Shown one piece after another: positions 9,728 through 16,695 of a DNA stretch of 64,000 nt. How positions within the stretch are numbered: the first letter of the stretch is position 1; the number at the start of each line of letters is the position of its first letter. Under the pieces are notes generated by a model. The model was not told the DNA's origin. It saw only the letters and a program-made list of their open reading frames with translations, and did no database searches. The stretch lies in the NCBI RefSeq assembly GCF_003633685.1, contig NZ_RBKT01000001.1, positions 8,370,001 through 8,434,000 of the forward strand, in the 5' to 3' direction. The position numbers and the translations under genes are program-made. The DNA is from Micromonospora pisi (GTDB lineage: Bacteria; Actinomycetota; Actinomycetes; Mycobacteriales; Micromonosporaceae).

Positions 9728-9849
9728 GACAGTTCTCCATCCCGGGCGGCGGTGGTCGACAGACGCGCCCCGCAGCGGCAGGCGCAGCCGCCCGGGTGGC
9801 GGCCGGGCATCGCGGGGGAGAAGTGCGGGCGCGGGGGAGAAGGGGTGGG

Positions 9850-10281
9850 TCAGGCCGGTGTTCTGCCCAGCAGTAGGGCGCGGTGGTGGTATTCGTAGAG
9901 ACCGTCGAACAGCGGGCCGGTGAGCTGGAGCACGCGGGGGTCGTCGCAGATCATGGACAGGCCGCGTAGGACCACGTCGAGACCGGGCGCTTCCGGGGCG
10001 TCGTAGCGCCCGTCGTCGATGTCGGCCTCGTGGATGATCTCGGCGAGCCGCCACAATACGGGGTCGGCGAGGTCATGGCGGCGCAGGATCGTCTCGAAGG
10101 TGCAGTCTGCGCCGTGGTGGGACAGGTCGACGCCGCGCATGTCAAAGGGTGTGGCGTCGGCGGGTACCTCGGCCGGGTCGGCGACGAACACGAACTCGGC
10201 GTCGGGGTCGATGTGGCGGCGGATGAGCCAGGCGCACGCGGCGCGGTCGATGTGAATCCCCGCGCGGGTAGCCCACCTCAT
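9850..10281 (-). CDS. ChrB C-terminal-domain protein (chromate resistance)
   Basis: 143-residue protein matching the C-terminal half of ChrB: it opens with WATRAGIHIDRAACAWLIRR and continues with FDMRGVDLSHHGADCTFETI and ILRRHDL. ChrB senses chromate and regulates chr operons; the C-terminal half is sometimes annotated as a chromate-resistance protein. Here the half is a separate gene: its ATG (10281) overlaps the TGA of the upstream gene by four bases (ATGA), so translation is probably coupled. The gap to chrA (about 120 bases) is free of a strong terminator. The His/Cys/Asp-rich segment HHGADC could hold a metal, but that is inference. Confidence 0.88.
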   Translation of the reverse strand: MRWATRAGIHIDRAACAWLIRRHIDPDAEFVFVADPAEVPADATPFDMRGVDLSHHGADCTFETILRRHDLADPVLWRLAEIIHEADIDDGRYDAPEAPGLDVVLRGLSMICDDPRVLQLTGPLFDGLYEYHHRALLLGRTPA

Positions 10282-10781
10282 GACGCACCGCCGGGGACAG
10301 GTGTCGCGGCTGGTGTCGCGGCGGTGAGGTCGAGGACCGCTTGTTGGGCGAGGTCGCGCTGCGGTGGTGGGAAGAAGTCCCGGCGGGTGATCCGGCGCAG
10401 CTCCCCGCGCAGGCGGCGTACTGCGGCGGCGCGGGCGGTCCCGGCGAGGTGCGCCGAGGCGCTGGCCTCGGCGGTGATCTTCGCGTACTCGACCGCGCGG
10501 GCTGCCGCCATCTGTGCGGCGAGGTCCCGTTCGGCGGCGACTGATGCCGGTCGGGCCAGCCACACACTCGCGCTGCCCTGTGCTGCTAGGACGTCGTCGG
10601 CGACCCAGTCCAGTTGTTCGCGGGTGCGGGCGTCGGCGGGCAGGCCGACCAGACCGTCACCGATCTGTGCGACGCCGAGTTGTTTGAGCTTGCGCCAGAT
10701 GGCGATCCGGGGCGTGGACGGCTCGCGTGGTACCCGGTAGGCCAGCAGCACCCACTCACCCGGTCCCTGCGTCACGACCAT
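10278..10781 (-). CDS. chrB: ChrB N-terminal-domain protein (putative chromate-responsive regulator)
   Basis: 167-residue protein corresponding to the N-terminal half of ChrB: WVLLAYRVPREPSTPRIAIW, then RKLKQLGVAQIGDGLVGLPA, then an Arg/Glu-rich helical region (~90-150). This half is thought to carry the DNA-binding function. It is the first gene of the chrB(N)-chrB(C)-chrA run on the minus strand. Its start is uncertain between GTG 10784, ATG 10781 and GTG 10775; AGGGG just upstream fits the last best by distance, and ATG 10781 is used here. A long inverted repeat lies immediately upstream (10791-10831) where the promoter should be, the obvious candidate for its own operator. Confidence 0.85.
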   Translation of the reverse strand: MVVTQGPGEWVLLAYRVPREPSTPRIAIWRKLKQLGVAQIGDGLVGLPADARTREQLDWVADDVLAAQGSASVWLARPASVAAERDLAAQMAAARAVEYAKITAEASASAHLAGTARAAAVRRLRGELRRITRRDFFPPPQRDLAQQAVLDLTAATPAATPVPGGAS

Positions 10782-10790
10782 CACCCCTAG

Positions 10791-10831
10791 ATTGATGCAA
10801 CCGCGACTACTGTAACCGTGGTTGCATCAAT
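10791..10831 (-). promoter_or_regulatory. 12-bp inverted-repeat operator upstream of the chr genes
   Basis: Perfect inverted repeat: ATTGATGCAACC (10791-10802) and GGTTGCATCAAT (10820-10831) around a 17-base centre. On the minus strand it lies 10-50 bases before the chrB-like start, with only four bases between it and the CDF stop codon. It lacks a T-run and has a long loop, so an operator is likelier than a terminator. The binder could be ChrB or the ArsR protein encoded at 12072. Confidence 0.7.
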
Positions 10832-10834
10832 GGT

Positions 10835-11998
10835 CTAGTGACTGTGCGGCCGGGAGGGTTCCGAACCGAAGGGCCGCGCGCGGCGGTGGTGGGACAGGTC
10901 GGCGTGGTGATGATCGCCGGGGTGGCTCGCCGGGTCGGTGTGGACGGTGGCGGTGGTGAGCCGGGGAACGGCGTGCGTGAGTTGGTGCTCGGCGTCGGCG
11001 GCGATCTCGTGCGCTGACACCAGGCTGAGGTTGGCGTCGAGGACGAGGACGGCTTCGGCGTGAAGCCGGTGGCCGATCCACCGCATCCGTACGGCGCTGA
11101 CGTCCTGGACTCCGGGGATGGTTCGCAGAGTCGTCTCGGCTTGGTCGACCAGGGTCGGGTCGACGGCGTCCATCAGGCGCCGGTAAACCTCTCTGGCGGC
11201 GTCCTTGAGGACGAAGGCGATGGCGACGGTGATGGCGAGCCCGACGACCGGGTCCGCCCAGGCCCATCCCGCCCAGGCTCCGGCGGCGGCGGCGACCACG
11301 GCCAGGGAGGTGAACCCGTCGGTACGGGCGTGCAGTCCGTCGGCGACCAGGGCGGCGGATCCGATGCGCCGGCCGACCCGGATGCGGTAGCGGGCGACGA
11401 GTTCGTTGCCGGCGAAGCCCAGCACCCCGGCGGCGGCGACGTAGGGCAGGTGACTGATCCCGGACGGGTTCGTCAGCCGGTCGATGGCGGTCCACCCGGC
11501 GGCGACCGCCGAACCGGCGATGACCACGACGATGACGATGCCGGCCAGGTCTTCGGCCCGTCCGTAGCCGTAGGTGTAGGCGCGGGTCGCCGCCCGCCGT
11601 CCAATCAGGAACGCGATCCCCAGCGGTACGGCGGTCAACGCGTCGGCGACGTTGTGCAGGGTGTCGCCGAGCAGTGCCACCGACCCGGACAGCACGACGA
11701 TGACCGCTTGCGCGGCGGCGGTGAGCCCGAGGGCGAGCAACGAGATCCACAGCGCCCGCAGTCCCTCCCGGGACGACTCCAGGGCCGGATCGACCTTGTC
11801 TGCCGAGTCGTGCGAATGCGGTACGAGTCGGTGCCGTAAACCGTGCCACCACCCGCCGCCGCCAGTGTGGCCCGTATCGTGATCATGGTGATGTCCGTGG
11901 TCGGTCCGGCCCTCGTGCCCGTGGTGTGGGTGGTTCTCGTGCCCGTGGTGTGGGTGGTTCTCGTGTCCGTGGTCGTGGTCGTTCTGGTGTCCGGACAC
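10835..11998 (-). CDS. CDF-family cation efflux protein with His-rich N-terminus
   Basis: 387-residue cation diffusion facilitator, which exports divalent metal (zinc, possibly cobalt or nickel) in exchange for protons. Residues 1-65 are an extreme His/Asp/Gly tail built from near-identical units (HGHENHPH). Six membrane segments follow. The metal site is the zinc-type HxxxD pair: HNVAD in segment 2 (LLGDTLHNVADALTA) and HARTD in segment 5 (LVADGLHARTDGFTS). The last ~90 residues form the cytoplasmic dimerisation domain and end in another His-rich stretch. It is divergent from the ArsR regulator at 12072, the usual arrangement for metal-induced export. Confidence 0.93.
   Translation of the reverse strand: MSGHQNDHDHGHENHPHHGHENHPHHGHEGRTDHGHHHDHDTGHTGGGGWWHGLRHRLVPHSHDSADKVDPALESSREGLRALWISLLALGLTAAAQAVIVVLSGSVALLGDTLHNVADALTAVPLGIAFLIGRRAATRAYTYGYGRAEDLAGIVIVVVIAGSAVAAGWTAIDRLTNPSGISHLPYVAAAGVLGFAGNELVARYRIRVGRRIGSAALVADGLHARTDGFTSLAVVAAAAGAWAGWAWADPVVGLAITVAIAFVLKDAAREVYRRLMDAVDPTLVDQAETTLRTIPGVQDVSAVRMRWIGHRLHAEAVLVLDANLSLVSAHEIAADAEHQLTHAVPRLTTATVHTDPASHPGDHHHADLSHHRRARPFGSEPSRPHSH
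11917..11964. repeat. Two tandem 24-bp repeats in the CDF gene
   Basis: Two identical 24-bp units (11917-11940 and 11941-11964) encode the repeated His-rich octads of the CDF N-terminus, and partial copies flank them. The array keeps the frame, so slippage would lengthen or shorten the metal-binding tail by eight residues. Confidence 0.9.
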
Positions 11999-12036
11999 GT
12001 CAGATTCCCCTCGTCGCCAGGTTGGCGCGGCCCCGT

Positions 12037-12071
12037 TTGGGGTTGACCGCCGCCCGCCATATTATGTGCTC
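12037..12071 (+). promoter_or_regulatory. Promoter of the arsR gene (leaderless)
   Basis: TTGGGG (12037-12042), a 17-base spacer and TATTAT (12060-12065) are followed by six bases and then the ATG at 12072, so the transcript would start at the start codon. The A/T-rich stretch from 12059 to 12080 contains GTGC...GCAC half-sites and could also be the metal-regulator operator shared with the divergent CDF gene. Confidence 0.55.
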
Positions 12072-12470
12072 ATGTACGCACGCGACAACGTTGCAGATGC
12101 CGGTGACGGGCAACAGCAACTTCCCGGTGACGAGTTGATCGACGTCGCGACCGCTGCGTTGCGCATGCTCGGTGAGGCCACCCGGCTGCGGTTGATGTGG
12201 TTGCTCTGCCACGACGAGTACGACGTCACCGCGCTGACCGAGGCGGTGGGGGTGGCCCGCCCGGCGGTGTCGCAACACCTCGGCAAGCTGCGACTTTCTG
12301 GCCTGGTAACGACCCGCCGCGACGGTCGACGGGTCCTCTACGCCGCCCGAGGTGAACACGTGCGCCGCCTGGTGATCGAGACCGTGTACGCCGCCGAGCA
12401 CCAACTTTCCGCTGCTCCGGGGCACCACGTACAACGGGCGGTCGACCAGCCCGGTACAGAGAACCGGTGA
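12072..12470 (+). CDS. ArsR/SmtB-family metal-responsive repressor
   Basis: 132-residue winged-helix repressor. Residues ~20-100 hold the ArsR fold, with the recognition helix in VGVARPAVSQHLGKLRLSGL and the wing in TTRRDGRRVLYAA. There is no CxC metal site in the alpha-3 helix; instead EYDVTAL precedes the HTH, and His/Asp/Glu residues near the C-terminus (GEHVRRLVIETVYAAEHQ) suggest an alpha-5 type site as in SmtB/CzrA/NmtR zinc or nickel sensors. The ATG at 12072 is preferred over GTG 12066 because a -10 box stands six bases before it. Divergent from the CDF exporter, which it most likely represses. Confidence 0.92.
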   Translation: MYARDNVADAGDGQQQLPGDELIDVATAALRMLGEATRLRLMWLLCHDEYDVTALTEAVGVARPAVSQHLGKLRLSGLVTTRRDGRRVLYAARGEHVRRLVIETVYAAEHQLSAAPGHHVQRAVDQPGTENR

Positions 12471-12506
12471 CAGAGACGGCCACCCGTACCCGGGCCGGAG
12501 GGTTCG

Positions 12507-13586
12507 CTAGTCGACCGGACGGGAGCGGGGATCGGCGAACCACGCCTTCTTGAACTCGATCAGCGCGGGTACGTCGAAGTCCTGACACACCACCGTCTGG
12601 TAGGCGTTCACCGCTTTGAGGGTTTCGGTCTGTTGCGCGTCGGCCCCGCCGACGACACGACTGCCCTCCGCGCCGGTGACGAACTCCCGCAGCTGCGTCA
12701 GCTGGTCGGCCGGCATCGTCGGCTGGTAGTGCACGACCACGTACCCGTCACCCAGGACGTGCCCGAAGTCGGCCACAGGGGCGTCCTCGTCGGGCTCGTA
12801 GAAGTCCTTTTTCGGATGCCCCCCGTAGCCCTGGTAGGTCTCCGTCCGCTCCCGCACCTGACAACTACCGAGCGCGGCCGTCGGGGCGGGCGTGTCGTCC
12901 TCGCCGCCGACCACGGCACCCACGACCAGGATCGAAGCGGTGACCAGCCCGGCCGCGACGAGCCCGACGTTTGTGAACCGGGGCGCCTTGGCCCAGGTGA
13001 TGTAGCCGCGAAGAACGTCACCGATCATGAACATGGCCACGACCGCCAGGAGCTGCCCGAGCTCGACCCCGACGTTGAAGGCCAGGACACGGGGGATGAG
13101 CCCGTCACTCGGTAGTCCGAGGTCCTGCAGCCGGGTGGACAGCCCCAAGCCGTGAATCAGGCCGAACCCGAGGACGACGACGGCGAACCATCGCCAACGT
13201 TGCGGGCGTCCGATGAAGCCCACCACGCCGACGAAGACGACGCTCAACGCGATGACGACGTCAACGAGGACGGCGTTGATCCGCCACTCGGCCAGGGTGG
13301 CGATGATCAGGGTGGTGCTGTGCCCCAGCGCGAACAGGGAGATCAGCTTCGCCGCCCGTTTCACCTGCCCGGCCAACAACACGACACCGCCGACGAACAG
13401 CAGGTGGTCCCAGCCGAACAGCATGTGCGTGAAGCCCAGCCAGACGAAATCGGCGACTGTCTCACCGCCGCCGCCGATACCGTGTGCGGACGCCGGCTGC
13501 GCCACGCCGCCGACAAGGGCCGCGAAGACCGCGCCGACAACGACGCATCTGCGCACCAGAACGGGCAGGCCACCCCTACCGGACAT
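12507..13586 (-). CDS. HupE/UreJ-like membrane protein with DUF3105 C-terminal domain
   Basis: 359-residue protein. A signal peptide (residues ~1-35, ending near PASAHG) is followed by six or seven membrane segments with the HupE/UreJ_2 signatures FGWDHLLFVGG, GHSTTLI and GLIHGLGLST, whose conserved His/Asp residues are linked to nickel/cobalt handling in the family. After a last transmembrane helix (~225-245), residues ~250-359 match DUF3105, with paired Cys and the HPKKDFYEP and YVVVHYQP blocks. The fusion is unusual but reads through without a break. ATG 13586 has GGAGAG seven bases upstream. Its place beside metal exporters supports a metal role, but no substrate can be read from sequence. 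Confidence 0.82.
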   Translation of the reverse strand: MSGRGGLPVLVRRCVVVGAVFAALVGGVAQPASAHGIGGGGETVADFVWLGFTHMLFGWDHLLFVGGVVLLAGQVKRAAKLISLFALGHSTTLIIATLAEWRINAVLVDVVIALSVVFVGVVGFIGRPQRWRWFAVVVLGFGLIHGLGLSTRLQDLGLPSDGLIPRVLAFNVGVELGQLLAVVAMFMIGDVLRGYITWAKAPRFTNVGLVAAGLVTASILVVGAVVGGEDDTPAPTAALGSCQVRERTETYQGYGGHPKKDFYEPDEDAPVADFGHVLGDGYVVVHYQPTMPADQLTQLREFVTGAEGSRVVGGADAQQTETLKAVNAYQTVVCQDFDVPALIEFKKAWFADPRSRPVD

Positions 13587-13931
13587 CAACGTCTCTCCTC
13601 ACACGGGGCTCTTCCGAGGAGACGGCCCGCGTGTCATCGTCATCGAGTCCACCGTGCAGGAACCGTCCGATCTTGTAGTCGTCGAAAGCCGCCGCTGAGT
13701 TCCCCAACTTTCGATCCCTGGTGTCGCCGCCCCATCACCTCACCCCGTACGCTCGCCGCCACCGCCGACTCACCGCGTCGGCGGTGGCGGCTACGGTCGG
13801 CGCGGTGAGCGCCCCGGACGGCAGCAGCACCAGGACCAGCAGCTACCACTCGCCGCTGCCCAGACCGAGTCAGGCGCCGGGGGAGAGAAAAGCGGTCGTC
13901 GCGGACCATCCACACGCGACGATCACTGTCG
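13587..13931. other. Divergent intergenic region, no gene recognised
   Basis: About 345 bases between the HupE-like gene and the P450 promoter. Short open frames are Arg/Pro-rich and lack family resemblance. The region holds a strong hairpin (13755-13791) and, at its right end, GACAGTGAT read on the minus strand (13922-13930), also seen at other promoters of this cluster. Confidence 0.5.
13755..13791. repeat. 14-bp perfect inverted repeat (hairpin)
   Basis: GCCGCCACCGCCGA (13755-13768) and TCGGCGGTGGCGGC (13778-13791) flank a nine-base loop. No gene ends here on either strand, so it is not an ordinary terminator; it could end a short leader or antisense transcript. Confidence 0.6.
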
Positions 13932-13985
13932 TATGCTGTGCCCGTGCGAGGTGCCGTACCGTGCACATGCCACCGAGGTGGGTGA
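13932..13985 (+). promoter_or_regulatory. P450 promoter and leaderless 13-codon leader ORF
   Basis: TATGCT (13932-13937) is followed by six bases and a GTG (13944) that opens a 13-codon ORF, MRGAVPCTCHRGG, whose TGA (13983-13985) lies four bases before the P450 TTG start. The spacing suggests a leaderless leader peptide translated into the P450 ribosome-binding region. Whether it is translated is inference. Confidence 0.4.
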
Positions 13986-13989
13986 CCGA

Positions 13990-15186
13990 TTGACCACGGA
14001 CGACACGCTGCGGCCGTACCCCTTCGAGGTTTTTCGCGGCGAGCTGCCCCCCGAGCTGCTGCAGATGGTGACGGATCGACCGGTGAGCCGGGTCCGACTG
14101 CCCGATGGTCGGCCCACCTGGCTGGTACTCGGTTACGACGAGGTCTGCACGGTGCTCGCCGACGCCGACTTCACCCGGCACGCGGGGCAGGTCGAGGCCG
14201 AGGAGCCGGTCGGAGCCGCCAGTGGCTGCCCGGTCCAGCCGAAGGTGCGCGAGCTGGGCATGAACGGCCAGGCACACACCTCGCTGCGCCGCCTCGCCTC
14301 CCGCGCTTTCACCGCCCGGCGGATCGAGGCCTACCGGCCACGGGTCCAGCAGATCGCCGATGACCTCCTCGACGCGATGGAGGCCGCCGGCCCGCCGACC
14401 GACCTCATCGGCGGACTGGTGGCGCCGCTACCAGCGCTGGTCGTCTACGAGGTCCTCGGGGTGCCGAGCACCGACGTGGACAGGTTCAACGCCTGGGTCG
14501 CCGACATCAACTCGATCACCGCATACGGCTCGCCCGACGCGGCGCGATCGGTCGCGGATCTGCGCGCGTACCTGGCCGAGCAGTTGGAACGGAAGCGGAC
14601 CGAACCCGGCGACGACCTGCTCTCGGCCTGGCTGGCCGCGCAGGACGGCGACGAACTCAGCGACGAGGAGATCATCGGCCTGGCCGTGGCGGTGCTCATC
14701 GGTGGCCGCGAGATCAACTCGATCAGCGCCGGGATGCGGGCACTGTTCCAGCACCCGGAGCAGTTGGAGCGGTTGCGGGCCGATCCGGCGCTGATCGGCC
14801 CGGCGGTCGAGGAGATCCTGCGCTACACCTCGGTGAGCCCGATGTTCCTGGTGCAGACCGCCGTGCGGGACGTGACGCTCGCCGGGGTCGAGATCTGTGC
14901 CCGTGACGCGGTGATGGCCGTGCCGTGGGCGGCCAACCGTGACACCGCCGCGTTCGAGCGGGCCGACGAGTTCGACATCACCCGCCCGGTCAACCCGCAT
15001 CTCACGTTCGGCTACGGTCCGCACTTCTGCCTCGGCGCCGCACTCGGCCGCCTCGAGGTGGAGATCGCCATCGGCTCGCTGCTGCGCCGGTTCCCGAACC
15101 TGGCGCCGGCGGTTCCGGTCGACAAGATCCCGTGGCGTCCGGAGCGCATCAACTGCGGCATCTCGGAGTTCCCCGTCACCTGGTGA
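13990..15186 (+). CDS. Cytochrome P450
   Basis: 398-residue class I bacterial P450, a heme monooxygenase of secondary metabolism. Seen: the heme loop FGYGPHFCLGAALGRLE with its Cys ligand, the K-helix ExxR in EEILRYT, and the I-helix LAVAVLIGGREINSISAG. The usual acid-alcohol pair of the I-helix (AGxD/ET) is altered: Glu is kept but the following Thr is Ile, then Asn. P450s lacking this Thr often use modified oxygen activation or act on carrier-bound substrates. TTG 13990 is chosen for the GAGGTGGG seven bases upstream and the near-standard length; a longer frame opens at ATG 13933. Convergent with the glycosyltransferase (15-base gap). Confidence 0.93.
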   Translation: MTTDDTLRPYPFEVFRGELPPELLQMVTDRPVSRVRLPDGRPTWLVLGYDEVCTVLADADFTRHAGQVEAEEPVGAASGCPVQPKVRELGMNGQAHTSLRRLASRAFTARRIEAYRPRVQQIADDLLDAMEAAGPPTDLIGGLVAPLPALVVYEVLGVPSTDVDRFNAWVADINSITAYGSPDAARSVADLRAYLAEQLERKRTEPGDDLLSAWLAAQDGDELSDEEIIGLAVAVLIGGREINSISAGMRALFQHPEQLERLRADPALIGPAVEEILRYTSVSPMFLVQTAVRDVTLAGVEICARDAVMAVPWAANRDTAAFERADEFDITRPVNPHLTFGYGPHFCLGAALGRLEVEIAIGSLLRRFPNLAPAVPVDKIPWRPERINCGISEFPVTW

Positions 15187-15201
15187 GTGACCGGCTCGGC
15201 G

Positions 15202-16383
15202 TCACCGGGTGAGCGACCCGGTCAACACCGTCTCCACCGCCTCGGCCGCGCGGACCGCGCCGTCGCCCGCCGGTGGTGGTTGCGGTGCCGGCGGGCGCTC
15301 CAGGGCCGCGCGCACCTCCTCCGCCACGGCCGTGGGCGTCCACCGTCCGTGCGCCAGCGCCCGTCCGAGGCCCGATGCCGCGAGCCGGGCGGCGTTGTCC
15401 GGCCGGTCCATTCCGTCGGCCAGCAACACCTGGGGGGTACGGGCGGCCAGCGCCCGCGCGACCGTACCGATGCCGCCGTGGTGGACAACGGCGGCGACCC
15501 GCGACACCAGTGCCCGGAACGGCAGGTGGGCGAACCAGTGGGTGCCGGGCGGCAGCACCTCGGGCACCAGGTCCCGGTGACGGACCACAAGCAGCGCCGG
15601 GTGGCGCAACTGCGCCAGCGCCCGCGTCGCACTCCGGTAGAAGTCGGGCTGCAACAGGCGACCGGTGCCGCCGGTCACCAGCAGCGGCGGGGTGTCCGCC
15701 CGCAGCAGCTTCTCGGCCTGCGGCGGCAGCCGTACCGGCTGGTCGTCGTCGCCGAGCACGAAACCGGTCAGCAGCGTGCCGGGCGGTGCCGGATCACCCG
15801 CCCGGTCGAACCACTCCGGCCACAGCCCGACGTACGCGTCGGCCGACCACATCCAGGCCGTCCAGTCGCGTACCGGACCCAGGTCGTGTACGGCACGCGC
15901 GGCGTCGATCCGGTCGGCGAGCACCTGGTCGTACAGCCAGGCGACGCCCGGCAGCTTCATCAGCTGGAACGGCGACTGTGCCAGGCACACGACCGGGGCG
16001 CCGGTCACCTCCCCGGCGATGAGCACCGACTGCGCCGTCAGGGGCGCACCGACGAGCACGGTGGCGCCCGGCCGGTGCCGGCGGATCAGCTCCGCGCACT
16101 CGAAACGGAGCTGGTCGGCCAGGCCGGTACGGTCGAAGTGCTCGCGGAAGTCGCTGATGTCCTGCGAGTGCTGCTGTACGGCGGCGTCGGCCAGATGAGC
16201 CTCGTACTGAGCGAGCGTGTCCACGGCGACGAACTGCACACCGGCGGCCCGTACCGCGCTTTGGTAGTAGGCGTGGGTCAGGATCGTCACGTCGTGGCCA
16301 CGGGCGAGCAGTTGCCGTCCGACCGCGACGAACGGCAGCACGTCACCGTCGGTGCCGTGCACCACCATCAGTACCAGGGCCAC
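15202..16383 (-). CDS. GT1-family glycosyltransferase (macrolide GT-like)
   Basis: 393-residue GT-B glycosyltransferase of the UGT/MGT type, which moves a sugar from an NDP-sugar to a small-molecule acceptor. The N-terminal half has the Gly-rich acceptor-side opening VVHGTDGDVLPFVAVGRQL. The C-terminal half has the nucleotide-sugar signature HHGGIGTVARALAARTPQVL followed by DGMDRPDNAARL. The catalytic His expected near the N-terminus is probably in VVHG. The start is a GTG with no obvious ribosome-binding site; ATG six codons in is possible. No sugar-nucleotide biosynthesis gene is in the window, so the donor is presumably a common cellular sugar. Divergent from the methyltransferase fusion at 16696. 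Confidence 0.9.
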   Translation of the reverse strand: MALVLMVVHGTDGDVLPFVAVGRQLLARGHDVTILTHAYYQSAVRAAGVQFVAVDTLAQYEAHLADAAVQQHSQDISDFREHFDRTGLADQLRFECAELIRRHRPGATVLVGAPLTAQSVLIAGEVTGAPVVCLAQSPFQLMKLPGVAWLYDQVLADRIDAARAVHDLGPVRDWTAWMWSADAYVGLWPEWFDRAGDPAPPGTLLTGFVLGDDDQPVRLPPQAEKLLRADTPPLLVTGGTGRLLQPDFYRSATRALAQLRHPALLVVRHRDLVPEVLPPGTHWFAHLPFRALVSRVAAVVHHGGIGTVARALAARTPQVLLADGMDRPDNAARLAASGLGRALAHGRWTPTAVAEEVRAALERPPAPQPPPAGDGAVRAAEAVETVLTGSLTR

Positions 16384-16695
16384 GACCGTCTACGCCGTTC
16401 AGTGGTTCTCGACGGCGTCAACGCCGTGGATCTCCGCGCCGGGTGCGCCGGAGACCCTGCTGACGTCGAACATGGTGGCAGCAACCAACATTCTCGCCTC
16501 CGGTCCACGGCAACGGCACGACGGATCCGCCCCGTCGTGCCGTTCCGGGAGTATCGCAGAACCGCACCGGCACACCAAGGGGCCGAACGAGAACCGTCAA
16601 TGGTGACAGTGATGTTGACGGCACCGTCGCGACGCTGACAGCATCGACGACGTAGATCACCGACACCGCCGGTTCTCCAAAGGAGGTCGCTGCCC
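16384..16695. other. Divergent promoter region (GT / VOC-methyltransferase)
   Basis: 312 bases with no gene. It holds promoters for both flanking genes, the TGACAGT/TGACGGC/TGACAGC repeats listed separately, and a strong ribosome-binding site (AAAGGAGG, 16678-16685) for the downstream gene. Confidence 0.6.
16602..16642. promoter_or_regulatory. Repeated TGAC(A/G)G heptads
   Basis: TGACAGT (16604-16610), TGACGGC (16616-16622) and TGACAGC (16636-16642) lie between two divergent cluster genes. A similar group (TGACAAT, CGACGGC, TGACGGC) is upstream of the NRPS at 22223-22249. A shared regulator is plausible, but spacings are not uniform. Confidence 0.35.

Noticed and set aside
10791-10831. Inverted repeat considered as the CDF gene terminator
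   Set aside because: 17-base loop, no T-run and a position directly in the chr promoter favour an operator.
13484-13698. Short plus-strand frames considered as a RiPP precursor near the P450
   Set aside because: No leader-like sequence, no modification enzyme of a RiPP class nearby, and composition is that of shadow sequence.
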